In this document: positions 24,420 to 36,917 of the stretch, piece after piece | Numbering within the stretch: position 1 is the stretch's first letter | Layout of the letters: every line of letters starts with the position of its first letter | Source of the DNA: Delphinus delphis | Lineage: Eukaryota; Chordata; Mammalia; Artiodactyla; Delphinidae | Assembly (NCBI RefSeq): GCF_949987515.2 | Contig: NC_082696.1 | Span: 59,177,447-59,241,446 of the forward strand | Length of the DNA stretch: 64,000 nucleotides | Reading direction: 5' to 3' | Position numbers and translations under genes: made by a program | The notes under the pieces: generated by a model | The model's input: the letters and a program-made list of their open reading frames with translations, nothing else | The model's database searches: none | Told to the model about the DNA's origin: nothing

Positions 24420-24782
24420 GGGACTTCCCTGGTGGCACAGTGGTTAAGAATCAGGCTGCCAATGCAGGGGACACTGCTTTGAGCCCTGGTCTGGGAAGAT
24501 CCCTGCTTCTGAGGAGCAACTAAGCCCGTGCGCCACAACTACTGAGCCTGCACTCTAGAGCCCGAAAGCCACAACTGCTGAGCCCACGTGCCACAGCTAC
24601 TGAAGCCCGCGTGCCTAGAGCCCATGCTCAACAACAAGAGAAGCTACCTCAGTCAGAAGCCCGAGCACCGCAACGAAGAGTAGCCCCCGCTCACCGCAAC
24701 CAGAGAAAAGCCTGTACGCAGCAAAGAAGACCCATCGCAGCCAAAAATAAATAAATAAATTTGTAAAAAAAACCCCAAACAA
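24420..24782 (+). mobile_element. Long CHR-type SINE
   Basis: Complete long form with a perfect 15-bp target-site duplication aaaaacatatagcca at 24405-24419 and 24783-24797. The B box is degraded (ctgctttgagccctgg). The tail is aataaataaat then A-rich. Confidence 0.97.
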
Positions 24783-24797
24783 AAAAACATATAGCCA

Positions 24798-25010
24798 ATG
24801 CTATATGTTAAACATATTTTTAACAAATATAAAGGGGTGCAAATTCAGAATGGAAGTTAATTTGGGGGCAGAGTGAGGGTTCAGACAAACACAGGGGTTT
24901 CTAATAATTTTAAAGTTTATTTCTGAAGCTGGGTGGTATAAAATGTGTGTTTAGTAGATAATTTATATTTTCTAATGCTTAATATTTTCCATAATTAAAA
25001 TACATCAATG
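24798..25010 (+). mobile_element. Old L1M, part 3 of 3 (3' end)
   Basis: L1M 3' UTR with the landmark 'gaagctgggtggtataaaat' at ~24927, ending near 'ccataattaaaatacatc'. Together with 21036-21211 and 23901-24419 it reconstructs one older element. Confidence 0.65.
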
Positions 25011-26015
25011 TCTATTTGTCCATTTACATAGGTATAATTCTAACTACACATTATCATATAAACACACATGATCAGTAGATAGAATTAATATACATTTAGT
25101 ATAATACCTGTGTAAAGTTATTCACACTTGAAGATAAGTGGTTAACAGAAATAATTAACCAAGTTCAATATTTTTCCCTTATTATTTGAGGCCAACTCTC
25201 CTGTTTTGCCCTCTTTAAAAATAATCTTTATTAGGGATAATCAATTAATACTTATATAAAATAATGTGGTTTTACACTATGTAAACAGAACAAAAATATA
25301 AAAGGAAGTTATTGCAGTTTATTTCTAATCTGTGTGTGATGACAACTCAGTGCTGTGTCCTCGTTACAGGCCGTGAATCTTAAAAATCACCGTCCTGCTT
25401 CCTGATTGGAAGGGTTGTCTGCTATTTAAAAGCCCCATAAATCAGGCAGAATAATCTTTTCATTCAATAGCCTTTTCTGAATAAAAAGAATTTACTCTGA
25501 AAAAAAATTAAGAGGGGACACACTGTTCATTAAGGTATTATTAACAATAATTTATATGAAAAGTTATTCCTTTTTCCAACCAAAGCGGATAAGTGCATAG
25601 TTATGAGCATTAGTAGAAGCAAGAACACCATGTTTACACTTAGTTACTGGTGTGAAATATCTTGTCCCCAGTCATGACTTCCATATCGGTATGCTATACA
25701 GGCCAGGAAGCATGGTGCAATTTATTTTAGGTTTACAATTTCCCCAACAAATATCATGCCACATCTCACTATTGCCTATCATTTGAGAGGTAATTTAAGT
25801 AATATAAGATCCCTCCCGCCTAATATATTCATTTATTCTATGATTCCGTATTATAACCAAACCCTTAGCTTCAATTTTTGATTTGAGAAAACAACCTTGG
25901 GTTTTCTCAGACTTTCTTTAACTATTTTTCCATCTTCTTTTCTATGACCCACCTATTGGATAATTTTTATATAAAATCCCTAAGTGCATTTATCTCTGCT
26001 TTATTTATTATTGAG
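25011..26015. other. No recognisable feature
   Basis: AT-rich DNA. A possible splice acceptor at ~25370 is not followed by a usable donor. Confidence 0.5.
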
Positions 26016-26394
26016 AAACTATACACTGTGCACTGTGCTAATCTCTGATGATACTGTGTTCAAAATGAACACAATTTCTACTCTGCAGGAATAGGAATTT
26101 ACAATCTATTGAGGAGAGAATGATTAGCAAACAGGCATTTCGACTCAGTGAGAATGCCCCGGCATGAGATCAGAAGTGACTGTCCTCCGAGGGGCATCTA
26201 ACTCAGTTTTAGGAAGCTAATGACAGGCTTTTGGAAGAGGGATCCTTCAACTGGGATATGAAGAATGTGCAGGAGTTAGACAAGGTGAGAGTTAAGGGTG
26301 GGGTGGGATGGGGAAAAGGTGTTTTAGGCAAAGAAGGGCAGCCTGGTGTTTTGAGTTGGGAGAAGGCATTTCTAACTGAGACTGATTCTTTAGG
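26016..26394 (-). mobile_element. L2-like remnant, antisense
   Basis: 'gcactgtgctaatctctgatg', the 'ctgggatatgaagaatgtgc' segment and the G-rich run with 'ggcaaagaagggcagcctgg' follow the antisense order of an L2 LINE 3' region. Diverged. Confidence 0.45.
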
Positions 26395-27907
26395 TTAACA
26401 TTCCCATCTGAAACAGTAACTAAATCCACGTATATAGTTACATAAAATGCATAGTGGACCCTCAAATGTCTTTCTCTTCATTCAAAATATTACAAAAGCT
26501 TTTATTGCAGAACACATACTTAAACCCACTCCATATTCATCAATGTTTCATTGAGAATTTAGATGCTTTAAACATTCTAATAAATAGTTGTTTGTGTGTT
26601 AAGCTATATATATTTTTTACATATATGGAAGCACATCCAGCCATCTTTCATTTCTTCTTAAAGATTATGCATTTCATTTTACATCTCACCCTCAACATCT
26701 AGATGAGTGCTTTGGAAATAGTGCACATTTAGAAAATATGCTTACTGATTATGAGTAAAAACAAATACCCTACTTAGGACTGTTATTAGGAAAATATTGG
26801 CGATGATAACTCCTTTAGGATTCTAGTAGTAATTAGATATTATCTTACTAATGCAATGTTTTCCATTATAAGAGATAAAAATCGATATGTCATTGAAAAT
26901 TAATACTCCTATACATATAGGAGTATATATGTCTCCCTCGGGTACCAATATACAGGCACAAATAATGAGTTTTTATATGGAATTACACGGTTTTTATACT
27001 AATTGTCAATGACCAAGGCCCCTTAATGAATCAAGAAAATGCTATATAACTTACAATATATTTTTCTTTCTATTACAAATGTTTATTTTTTATCACTAAG
27101 TTTCTTTGATTTTATCTGGCTAAAAAATAAATCTCAATATTTCCAAATAATTTTCCTTTTATTATTAAAAAAAAATTCTGGTTCCAGTTAATGGAAACTA
27201 AACAAAAGTGTAGCGAATGAGGGAGTTTTCTGTCTCAAAATTTCATACTCAGAATGAAAATCAAAACTCCTACAGGAAGCTCAGGGATTTGAACCTCAAA
27301 GGCAAGTAGAATCAGGAATTTTAATGCTTCTAGGACACTCTTTCTTAATTTATTTTCTTTGATTCTTTATACATGCTATACGCACTCTCTCTTTGCAGAC
27401 CTGCACTTTCCACGTGGCCACTGACAGTTCCCAAGGTATACATTTTACAGCTTTAGCCACCAGAAAAAGAAAGAGAGTACTTCAAGTCCCAAATACTCAA
27501 AAAATGGACTGTGGTAGATCAGGCTAGGGCCAAGTGTTTACCTCTGGACCAACATTGGACATGGTAAGAGGTTACTACAATTGGATTAGCTTGATTCTGG
27601 GAGAAGGTTTGGAGGGGTACCTAGTGTATCATTTGGGTGGGGGAATTCCCAGCTGAAGGTAAGCAAGCTGAGTATATAAGCATAAATGCTAATTGAATTT
27701 ATCTCCCACTTATATTAATAACAAATATTATCCATCTGTTTGTTGCCTAGTGAATTTCAACAAACGATTTCCATATTCCTCTTTTAATACATGGAGGAAA
27801 TGTTCTATGTCGAATGTATATTCTCTGTATCACATTAATGTACCTGTAATTAAACAGACATGTCTCATCAATTATTTGGATCCCTAATGCCTACTCATTT
27901 TATAGTG

Positions 27908-27952
<45 letters not shown>

Positions 27953-29395
27953 TCCAGGAAAAAATAAACTTGAAAAACTGTCCTAGGTATCACTGGTGCT
28001 GTATAAGGATAACCATGCAAAAACAGGTTGATTAGTTTGCCTTTAAACTAGGAAAACCTGTCACAACAGATGTCATTAGTCATCTGTAGGAGGAAACCAA
28101 GAGACTCTAATAATTCAGCCTCCCATGCAGAAGCGTTGCTAAAATGAGAAAAAGCTTTGGTTAGGCCAACTGGAGAAATCTGGATTGATCAACATTTGTA
28201 TTTTTCATTGTAAATGAATAAATTGTCATTTGATGTTTAACAAAGCATTCTCTGTGAAAGTAATAAATGGGTATCCAGCTGTGTGGGACCCATGAACTCT
28301 TGGTGTGTTGACCAAAACAAATTACTGATCCTGAAAGGCTGAGCACCAGGCCTGAGAATGTGGCAAGTTTACTGATGGAGAGAGAGTGTGTTGACGATTT
28401 CTGAGTGGTCAGTCTGTAGAATCTTTCAACTCCCTGTCTTAATGTACAGGGCCTTCAAAATGCAAAAGATACATTTAATTTGTTTTGGTAGTTTTTCTAT
28501 AAAAAACAAACATTCAACAATTATTAAACACACATTTCCAGAGAAAACAGTGGCGCTTCCTCCACCCCCTTTTACTTTGTAATTGATTTCTAAGGGAAAA
28601 CATTTTCATCACTTTTTAAGGAGACCACAGTCTTCTTACCATTTAAGCATCAGACCCCTGATTATATTTCATTCTGGGCTTACTGTGCACAGTCTGTCGG
28701 CTGCAAACATATATTTCTGCCAAGTTAAGTTTGTATATATGTCTGCTTTTCTATATAATGGAATGTTTATGCCACCGAAGGGTTTCAAATGGCATAACTT
28801 TGGAATAAAAACTTGCAGATCCCCGAAGTGACTCTAAACAGGGTCAAGCAAAGCTTATACAGCCAAACAAATAATCTTAATCTCATTTTGTCTTTTTTTA
28901 AAAAACAATGATTCTTAGTAAAGTTACAGAAAGCAGTTCTGGCAGCAATTTCATTGCTATGTTACCAGTAATGAAAAAGGAAATAGGAATCAGTCACTGA
29001 TCATTAAATCTTTTTATAATCCACTAAAGCATCACAGTTGATTTCTCCAGCCCTATTAAGCTCTTGTATTTAGGTTAAGTTTCTGTTAATAACATGCATT
29101 TCTCAATCACAAAACAATTTAAAACTAGTACCCCAACACTAGACTAGATGTTAAAATAATGTTTAGCTTTCATATAAATAGTATGGTAGATTTTACCTTT
29201 AGTTATTTATTTCTTTGCATTGCACTGAATGCACTGGTGGAACTCTCCAAAGTTATTTGTTTTCAAGTGAAAACAAATAAGTTAACTATATTCATTGAAG
29301 AGATAATATAATTTATTTTGTCATATCATTGAACTTAAATACACACTTATAAAGGCTATAGTAACTGCCTACACACAATTGAAGTCTACAAGTTG
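26395..29395. other. No recognisable gene; AT-rich DNA
   Basis: Open frames such as 26454-26702 and 28583-28831 lack domains and splice support. A TA microsatellite at 27908-27955 is listed separately. Confidence 0.5.
27908..27955. repeat. TA microsatellite
   Basis: Nearly pure TA run followed by a short cacaca segment. Confidence 0.95.
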
Positions 29396-29664
29396 CTGAC
29401 ACCATGCCCTCAAGTTCACTATTTTTCCACCTGGAATTCTCTCCCAGTCCTTCCCTGTCAATCAGTAGGTATCCTTTTTTCCCAAGGACCAGCTGAAACT
29501 TCACATGCTTGAGAAACCCACAACGACTGAGACCATTCCTTTACCACACGTATAGGCTGTTTTCTAAGCAGCTCTTCCCCACGTCTCACGCTACTGCATG
29601 CTGTTTTGCAACAATCTCAGGTTGCTTCATATGTGAGCCATTTTTTTTCCAAATAGGTTTTAAG
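29396..29664 (+). mobile_element. L2-like remnant
   Basis: 'ccacctggaattctctccca' and 'ccagctgaaacttcacatgc' resemble the L2 3' region. Diverged, tentative. Confidence 0.4.
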
Positions 29665-30637
29665 TTTATTGTGTAAAGTTCCATATCCCCTACTTCTCCT
29701 TTATTCTGTGGATCACCTGTATATCCCACAGAAATTTGGCAATTTCTTACTGTCATACATAGAAGTCATAACAGGTGAATCAAGTTTAAAATTTTTTTTT
29801 TATTTTAAGCCAATTTATAACTTTTCCATGTCTCTAGCTAGGACAATCTGCATTCTATTCTTTCTCAATCATAGAAAGAAGAAGATATAAAGAATCATAT
29901 TACATAACCCTCTTTTTGAAACAAGACAGTACCATATGTAATATATAAATAAGTAATAAATCAAACAGGACCAATAGTTATTTTTTAATTCTAATCCTTG
30001 TTCTCCATCACAATAGAAAGATGTCAAAGGTTATGAATAAATGTTTATTAATTAGGTGAACAAAGTCAAGTAGGGTTAATTCTAAACCGTTGCTGAATTC
30101 AAAATGAATTGTTTTGAATGAATTGTTTTGAAATGTTTCCATTTCTGTTTGCATTGTATTTGTGGAGTCCTTAAATTTTTGTTTAAAAAATAATGGATCT
30201 TACATTATATACACAAATGCTAGAATCCTACTCTTATGTTTCTACTAAATCATTGAGTTTGTACACTTAAGTTATGTTAATGATTTGCTGAAATATAGGT
30301 GGTACAAAGTTGTTTTAATGTTTTGGTAAAAGGTACTACCTACAAGCAAGAAGATGCAAAGTGAATAGCTATCAAGGGCTTCATCATAAAAATAGACTTG
30401 GGCAAACACATATGAGTCAGTCTTTCAGCACCACAAAGTATGTTTTTAAATGTTCATCCTTAGATGTACAGAAGCTGTATCATTAGAAGGAAAAATATTG
30501 AACCAGAAAACAAATCTGAATAGAACTGTTTTAACATAATCAGTTCAATATTTTCTGGGTTTGGTCTGCATGTTTGAGTTGGCCTCTACTGTAATGTACT
30601 CAAGATTTGAAGAGTTAAGTCCTCAGTATCTTACAAA
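29665..30637. other. No recognisable feature
   Basis: AT-rich DNA with no supported gene or repeat. Confidence 0.5.
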
Positions 30638-30872
30638 GAGGTAGTATAGAAGAGTTTGGACTCTGCTGCTAGACTTTCTGGTCAAATCCTGGATTTACGA
30701 CTATTTACTAGCTTATAACTTGGGAAATTTCCTTAACCTCTCTGAGCTTCAGTTTTGTCATCAGTAAAATGAATAAAAATAATATTTTGAGAACTAAATG
30801 TCTTAATACATTTAAAGTGCTTAAAAGAATGTCTGGGATATAGTAAGTATTCAATACATTTCTATTATTAAG
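30638..30872 (+). mobile_element. MIR SINE
   Basis: In MIR order: 'ggtagtatagaagagtttgg', 'tggtcaaatcctggattt', 'ttccttaacctctctgagc', 'gtctgggatatagtaag'. Ancient mammal-wide tRNA-derived SINE. Confidence 0.8.
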
Positions 30873-30903
30873 TTTTCACAAAAATCTACTTTGCTCTTGT
30901 TCT

Positions 30904-31499
30904 TTTTTTTTAAACATCTTTATTGGAGTATAACTGCTTTACAATGGTGTGTTAGTTTCTGCTTTATAACAAAGTGAATCAGCTATACATATACTTATCT
31001 CCCCATATCTCTTCCCTCTTGCATCTCCCTCCCACCCTCCATATCCCACCCCTTTAGGTGGACACAAAGCACCGAGTTGATCTCGCTGTGCTATGCGGCT
31101 GCTTCCCACTAGCTATCTATTTTACATTTGGTAGTGTATATACGTCCATGCCACTCTCTCACTTCGTCCCAGCTTACCCTTCCCCTTCCCTGTGTCCTCA
31201 AGTCCATTCTCTAGGTCTGCATCTTTATTCCTGTCCTGCCCCTAGGTTCTTCAGAATCTTTTTTTTTTTTTTCAGATTCCATATATGTGAGTTAGCATAT
31301 GGTATTTGTTTTTCTCTTTCTGACTGACTTCACACTGTATGACAGACTCTAGGTCCATCCACCTCAGTACAAATAGTTCAATTTCGTTGCTTTTTATGGC
31401 TGAGTAATATTCCATTGTATATATGTGCCACATCTTCTTTATCCATTCATCTGTTGATGGACACTTACGTTGTTTCCATGTCCTGGCTATTGTAAATAG
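30904..31499 (-). mobile_element. 5'-truncated L1, young, perfect target duplication
   Basis: Minus-strand L1 of ~596 bp containing the 3' UTR and the last part of ORF2. Polyadenylation signal (tttatt on +) at 30919-30924. The duplication tttgctcttgttct is exact at 30890-30903 and 31500-31513 (14 bp). It belongs to the younger L1 group. A + strand open frame at 31058-31327 is antisense reading of the 3' UTR. Confidence 0.96.
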
Positions 31500-31513
31500 T
31501 TTGCTCTTGTTCT

Positions 31514-31992
31514 GATACTCATTGTTACAGTGTACCTAATAAGGAAGACTACAAAAAGGTCAATTCAATTTTCAATAATTCAAGTACTGCAGGACCTAAA
31601 TACCTTTTTTACTTAATAATGGCCTTCCTTGAAAAAGTGTACTTAGTGGACTGTGCTTTTTGGCTATAAAATTCGAATTCAGAAACATGCTTCTCCCTGT
31701 GCCCCCCTTAAGAAGGTGATGCAGTTAATGCTGAACTGACATAATACTCAAGCTGATAATGGCTAGACTGCTATACACAGGCCAAAAACGAAAAAGAAAA
31801 ATATTCCTTTTGAGTTGGAATATACTGTTCTTTATGCCCTTCACCTGTTTCTGATTTCTACCTGCTTGCATGGCAACCTTCCTCCCTGAATCTGGGGTTC
31901 GAGTCTTTCTCTTCCCCTCTCACACACTACATTCCCTGGTCTTTTGAGGTCCAAGGACAAGTAGTAAAATCAGAGATTTTCATACATTAATG
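31514..31992. other. No recognisable feature
   Basis: Single-copy-looking DNA with a pyrimidine-rich stretch at 31860-31945. Confidence 0.5.
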
Positions 31993-32002
31993 CAGAGAAC
32001 AC

Positions 32003-32109
32003 ATATATACATTCTTTTTAATCTTTTTTTCCATTATGGTTTATCCCAGGATATTGAATATAGTTCCCTGTGCTATACTTAAATAAAAAATAGATTTTAA
32101 AAAAAAAAA
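32003..32109 (+). mobile_element. 107-bp L1 insertion with inverted body (twin-priming type)
   Basis: Flanked by an exact 10-bp duplication cagagaacac (31993-32002 and 32110-32119). Bases ~32012-32080 are antisense to the older L1 3' UTR (compare 4122-4200), yet the right end is the sense L1 terminus with an A-run (ttaaataaaaaatag then A-rich). The join falls on 'ctatac', a string expected both in the antisense part and just before the sense tail. Confidence 0.8.
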
Positions 32110-32119
32110 CAGAGAACAC

Positions 32120-32485
32120 TAATCTTCTTAAACTTAATAAAATGATCAGATATTTTCAGTGTGGGAAATTTCATGGTTTATTTACAATATACTGGTCATG
32201 CTAAAAAGTTAAAATCTAACTGTAAAGCTTTATTATATTCAGAACAAAAAAATTCCAGATTTCTATATTCCTTTGCAACTATTTGATAGAGGCTTTTCTA
32301 GAGAATATTTGGTTACTTTGACACTTTGGGAAGTTTTTACTTTTTAATGTAAAAAAAAAGCTAAATATGTGACTATTAATTTTGGATTCCATGGGGCTTA
32401 AATTATCCTTGTTATTTCTGTTCCCGATTAACGAAATAGCAAGAACTCCGAAAGTGGACTTCAGTAAAAACAAACGGCATTGGAG
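32120..32485. other. No recognisable feature
   Basis: AT-rich DNA; the 107-codon minus-strand frame at 32279-32602 runs partly into the SINE and is not a gene. Confidence 0.5.
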
Positions 32486-32502
32486 AAAAGAAAGCCAGGA
32501 AA

Positions 32503-32851
32503 GGGGCTTCCCGGGTGGTGCAGTGGTTGAGAATATGCCTACCAATGCAGGGGACACGGGTACAATCCCTGGTCCGGGAAGATCCCACATGCCGTGGAGC
32601 AACTAAGCCTGTGCGCCACAACTACTGAACCTGTGCTCTAGAGCCCGTGAGCCACAACTACTGAGCCTGCGTGCTGCAGCTACTGAAGCCCATGCGCCTA
32701 GAGCCCATGCTCCACAACAAGAGAAGCCACCACAGTAAGAAGCTGCGCACCGCAATTAAGAGTAGCCCCTGCTCGCCGCCAACTAGAGAAAGCCCGCATG
32801 CAGCAATGAAGACCCAACACAGTCAAAAATAAATAAATTAATTAAAAAAAA
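32503..32851 (+). mobile_element. Long CHR-type SINE
   Basis: Complete long form. The target-site duplication aaaagaaagccaggaaa is exact at 32486-32502 and 32852-32868 (17 bp; its first A bases merge with the A-tail). Tail is aataaataaattaatt plus an A-run. Confidence 0.97.
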
Positions 32852-33287
32852 AAAAGAAAGCCAGGAAAAGAAAATGCATTTAACGAAATCAATAACAGTG
32901 CAACTCAAGCCGCAGTCATTGTGCTCTAGATCTCATTAAAGGGAGTAAGACATTTTCTCAGAAAATTTACTTTCCAGACTATCTATTAAAATATAGTATG
33001 CAAATTGTCCCATTGTAAATGGAATCGAGTGATAACTATGTGCTCTGGATTTAATTACACATGACCTGGACAATGATACACCTGGAACCAGTGAGGCATG
33101 GGCACCTGCTCTTCTTGTATGCTTATGATTCATCTCACTCATTTAATCCGTAAGCACCTTGGGAAAATACGATTTCCTCTCTTCAAGCTACTTAGTATTA
33201 TACAGCTCCCCTTTGTTTCTTTTTCATACGTATCTTTCTTTTTGTTACAATTTCTTTGATTCTAAGCAACTTTTCATTATTATACAG

Positions 33288-33353
33288 CCTACGAAGCACC
33301 AAATGAAGTATTAAAACAGAAAACTAAAGAAGATCCATATTGTGCTTACCAAC
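33288..33353 (+). CDS. Candidate coding exon A of an unrecognised split gene
   Basis: A 66-bp segment after a long pyrimidine-rich tract and acceptor ...attattatacag (AG at 33286-33287), followed by donor gtaagttcc at 33354. Only one frame is open: two leading bases, then TAC at 33290 through CAA at 33350-33352, one base over. It encodes 21 whole residues beginning YEAPNEVL and ending DPYCAYQ, hydrophilic with one cysteine. The left-over single base fits the two leading bases of exon B (49022). No young repeat lies nearby. I do not recognise the protein and saw no convincing exon upstream in the window. It could be chance, since short open stretches between good splice sites do occur. Confidence 0.4.
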
Positions 33354-36114
33354 GTAAGTTCCCACCAGAAGCCGACTCCAGGTAAAATGAATGATTAACT
33401 CTCCGGGCCATTTTGAGAGGGCAGGAGAATGACTGAGAGCTGGGGAGAGTTCTAGGTGGGGAGGAGTAGAGTGATTGCATTCAAGTTGCATTATTATGTG
33501 AGCATTTCTAGTAAACTGCCTCAATTAAACTAGAACAGGACCTGTATTTCAAGCATCCAGCAGTTTGTTGCGATTTGTTTTCTCATTCTAAATGAATATT
33601 CACTTTTTCACGTAAGTTTGTAAGCACAATTTTGGACTCTTTTGTTATTTAAGAGGGCGAGGGTCCCTTTCTCAGAAATTGTATATGCATCAGGTCCCAC
33701 AACACCTGGATCTGTCCCTTTGTCCCATATTGACTGATATTTCTTGTGATCATTCACCTTCCAGCAGTGGTCTTCTTTGGTATTCGAATGAAAATCTTAT
33801 TTGTACTAATAGCAAAAACAAATATAAATTTTTAATTTTAAAGTTTTCACTGCATTTCAAAATATATTATGTGATGGGCCCTCACAATAAAATGTAATAA
33901 AGAAAATACTGATGTTACTTTCTACTACAAATGAAAGAACCTAAATTCACACATAATAATTAATTCATATAGACACCTTTTATGGAGCTCAAGCTGAGAA
34001 GAGTTAAAGAGGTGGGCTAGTGCTATTTTAACATGATCTTCCATTTCTAAAAAATGCATTATTTATTCTGAGAGAAACGGGGTGAGAATTAATTTGGAAG
34101 GAAACGAGGTCCTGCATCATATTTACCAGTATTTTATTTGCCCACCCTATACTAAATGCATGCCAAAGAATACTAAATGACTAAATAACAAGAGAATTGA
34201 AAAGTGAACATTAAACATATCAGGCTTCTGAACACTAAATATATCTGGCTAGCTTTGAATTTTTTTAAATGTAGCCAGGATTTAATTGTTCAGGCTTGGG
34301 TTTTTTGTTTTATTTTCAATTTTAACTAAATGACAATCATTTGTGTGTATGTTATCTTTCCCTAATATTTCAGTTTAAATGATTAAAAAACATTTTACAG
34401 GATGATTGCTTTTATTTTTAAAATAAGCTGCATAGCTGCAGAGTCCCATAAAGAAATAGCAGCAATACCACACAAGGTGGTTAAACAGCTTATGAATTAA
34501 ACTCCATATAAGCAAATTTCTTTGTAAGTAATTTATATTGTATGGTAAACTTGTATCCAACTAGAACAGCAAATTAAAACATTAATCACATCTGTAAAAT
34601 TTAGGGCCTTGTGCATACAGAAAAAAATTATTAGGGAAATACATTTTCTTGTATTGCTGAAATAAATATTCCACATATGGAAGCCAGTCTAATCCTTCTC
34701 ATTATAGTGTGGATGAAGATGAACATTAAGCCCATATAACATTTCTTCCTGAATTAGTCGATAGCTCATTTTAGTAGGTAGCACATATTTCCAAACCTGA
34801 AATGCCCACGTTGAGTCAGATTTGCAATCCCCCTTTCCTTCGCTGCTCAGGCTTTCCATCACTGTTAGGTAACCACTGTGATTATTCCATATCACATACT
34901 GATGAGATGGCAAAACAGTTACAAGCTTTCTTCCCTGCATTAAGCAGGTTGTAAGCCATGGAAAACGAACTTGCCCTGAAATTATCAAGCATTCCAGTAC
35001 TCTGTAGCTGCACCCGTGCAGGCAGCCTGCCAAAAGACATCCAGGACATCAGCCCCTATTCTCAAGCACATCTTAATCCAGCTGTTCCTCACAAAACATC
35101 CAGCATGCTTTGATTTACTGCTCTACTTAATTAGAATGTAGAGTATGAGGGACCATCTTATGCACGAGATAAGCATCCTGAACGATAGTTTAAACTTTAT
35201 AGAATGTGGTGAGGTTTTTGTTTGTTTGTGTGCTTTTTGTTCTCATAACCAGATAGTGAAATGTGTGTGCTGCATTTCTGGCATTAGCCAATTGAAACTA
35301 AATATAAAGGGTGACTATATGCAAAGAAAGCAAAACAGACATATTGCCAATCAGCATTCTATGTGCACTCAAGGCAGTGTCCACTTCAAGATGTCAATAC
35401 TGAATGAACAATACCACCAAGGGTACTCTGTTGAGCCTAAGTTCAGGAAAGAAACAAATAAAATGTTTTAAAATTCTGGGCTGCACATTAGAATGTTAGG
35501 GATTTGAATGGGATTCTGAGGAAGTTTTACAATAATAAAGTAACTGTGCTACTATTAGGTCTTTCCTCTGAGGATACAGCTTTACTGAGAGACTAGTCCA
35601 GAAAGCTTCAAGCAAGCTCCTACCTGCTCTTACATCGGAATAGAGGAGGGTTTTCTAATATGTAAAAGAAATGTCAAAACCTAGATTTAATTCTGCAGAT
35701 GATAATTTTAAGGATTAGCCCCCAAATCCCTCACATCCCTTGCAGATGGAAAAGTGAGGATAAACATTGTAAAATACTTAAAAAATTGGTAATACTGGGT
35801 GTTTTGGGTTCTATGATAAATTAACCCCATTATTTCACAAAATTAAGTTAGAACTTTTGTTTGTTATTCTGTACCTAGTTACTGAGAAGAGAAAGTATTT
35901 CCTTAAAAGATCCAATATTATTGCTCCCCCAGAGGAGATAATACATTACATAGAACCTATACTTTAGAGACACATATTACATAACCATGACTGAAGTAAT
36001 CAATTGAATCCACAAAAAAGAAAACATTAGATTTTCAGTGAGTTTCTAATCCATACGCTTACTCTAATTTTCACATCTGTTTTTTCTAATGTAAACCATA
36101 CCAAGAGCTATAAG

Positions 36115-36152
36115 GAAAAAAAAAGAAAGAAAGGAAAAGAAAGAAAGAAAGA
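36115..36152. repeat. GAAA microsatellite
   Basis: Imperfect gaaa repeats with an A-rich start. Confidence 0.95.
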
Positions 36153-36864
36153 TATTTTTTATGTTTTCTCAGTAAGAGATACCATATTTTATAACTCATA
36201 TATTTGGGGTTTAAAATATTATAAAGCTGCTTTTTGTAATATAAAAATTAAATAGTGTACAGAATATAGCTAATTAACATTGTATACTAACATGACATTA
36301 AATACATTATTTATTTTTCATGGACATATTTCATGACCAAGATAGGAACATTATCTTTTAAATAGCAACAATGTTGATGGCCGTTTTCAGCAGAAGATAC
36401 ACACTCACTGCAGCTTATATTTTAGCACTTTATACATTTATAGAAAGTGGCATAAAATGTTTTTCTTCCAAATGTCCATTTCAACCTTTTAATGATTAAT
36501 TTAGATTTCATGCTACTCTTTGGATAGTTATATAAAAAGTTTCACTGAGTTGTATATATGTGACACCAAAACACTTAGTTTTGTAAAAAAATATTCAGCC
36601 AAATCTTGAGTTGATACTACTTAAGATGAAACACCTTTTAGATGTTTTTTCTAGCAAGTGATTGTTTCAGCACCAGGTATTCATTATCTGTATTCCTATT
36701 CCAAAACCCACTCCTATCATTCCTGGAATTCCTAATCAATAAACGTTACCACATAGGTTTCCTAATATATACTGTGTAATTAAAAATTTTTGCTTATTAA
36801 GCAATAAGCATAACAAGCGACACTGCTCCATAAATGAAGGCATATAAGCAGAGATGAAAAATAA

Positions 36865-36917
36865 GAACAAGAAGGGGGAGGAAGAGGAAGAAGAGAATGA
36901 GGAGGAGAAGGAAAGAA
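36865..36917. repeat. Purine-only GGA/GAA tract
   Basis: About 50 bases almost entirely A and G on the + strand, G-rich in the centre. Such tracts can form triplex DNA; no function is implied. Confidence 0.85.

Noticed and set aside
27470..27570. Exon ending at a gtaaga site
   Set aside because: All three frames from the best upstream acceptor contain stops.
34689..35033. 114-codon minus-strand frame as a gene
   Set aside because: No recognisable domain or convincing splice sites; could be conserved non-coding DNA but I cannot show it.
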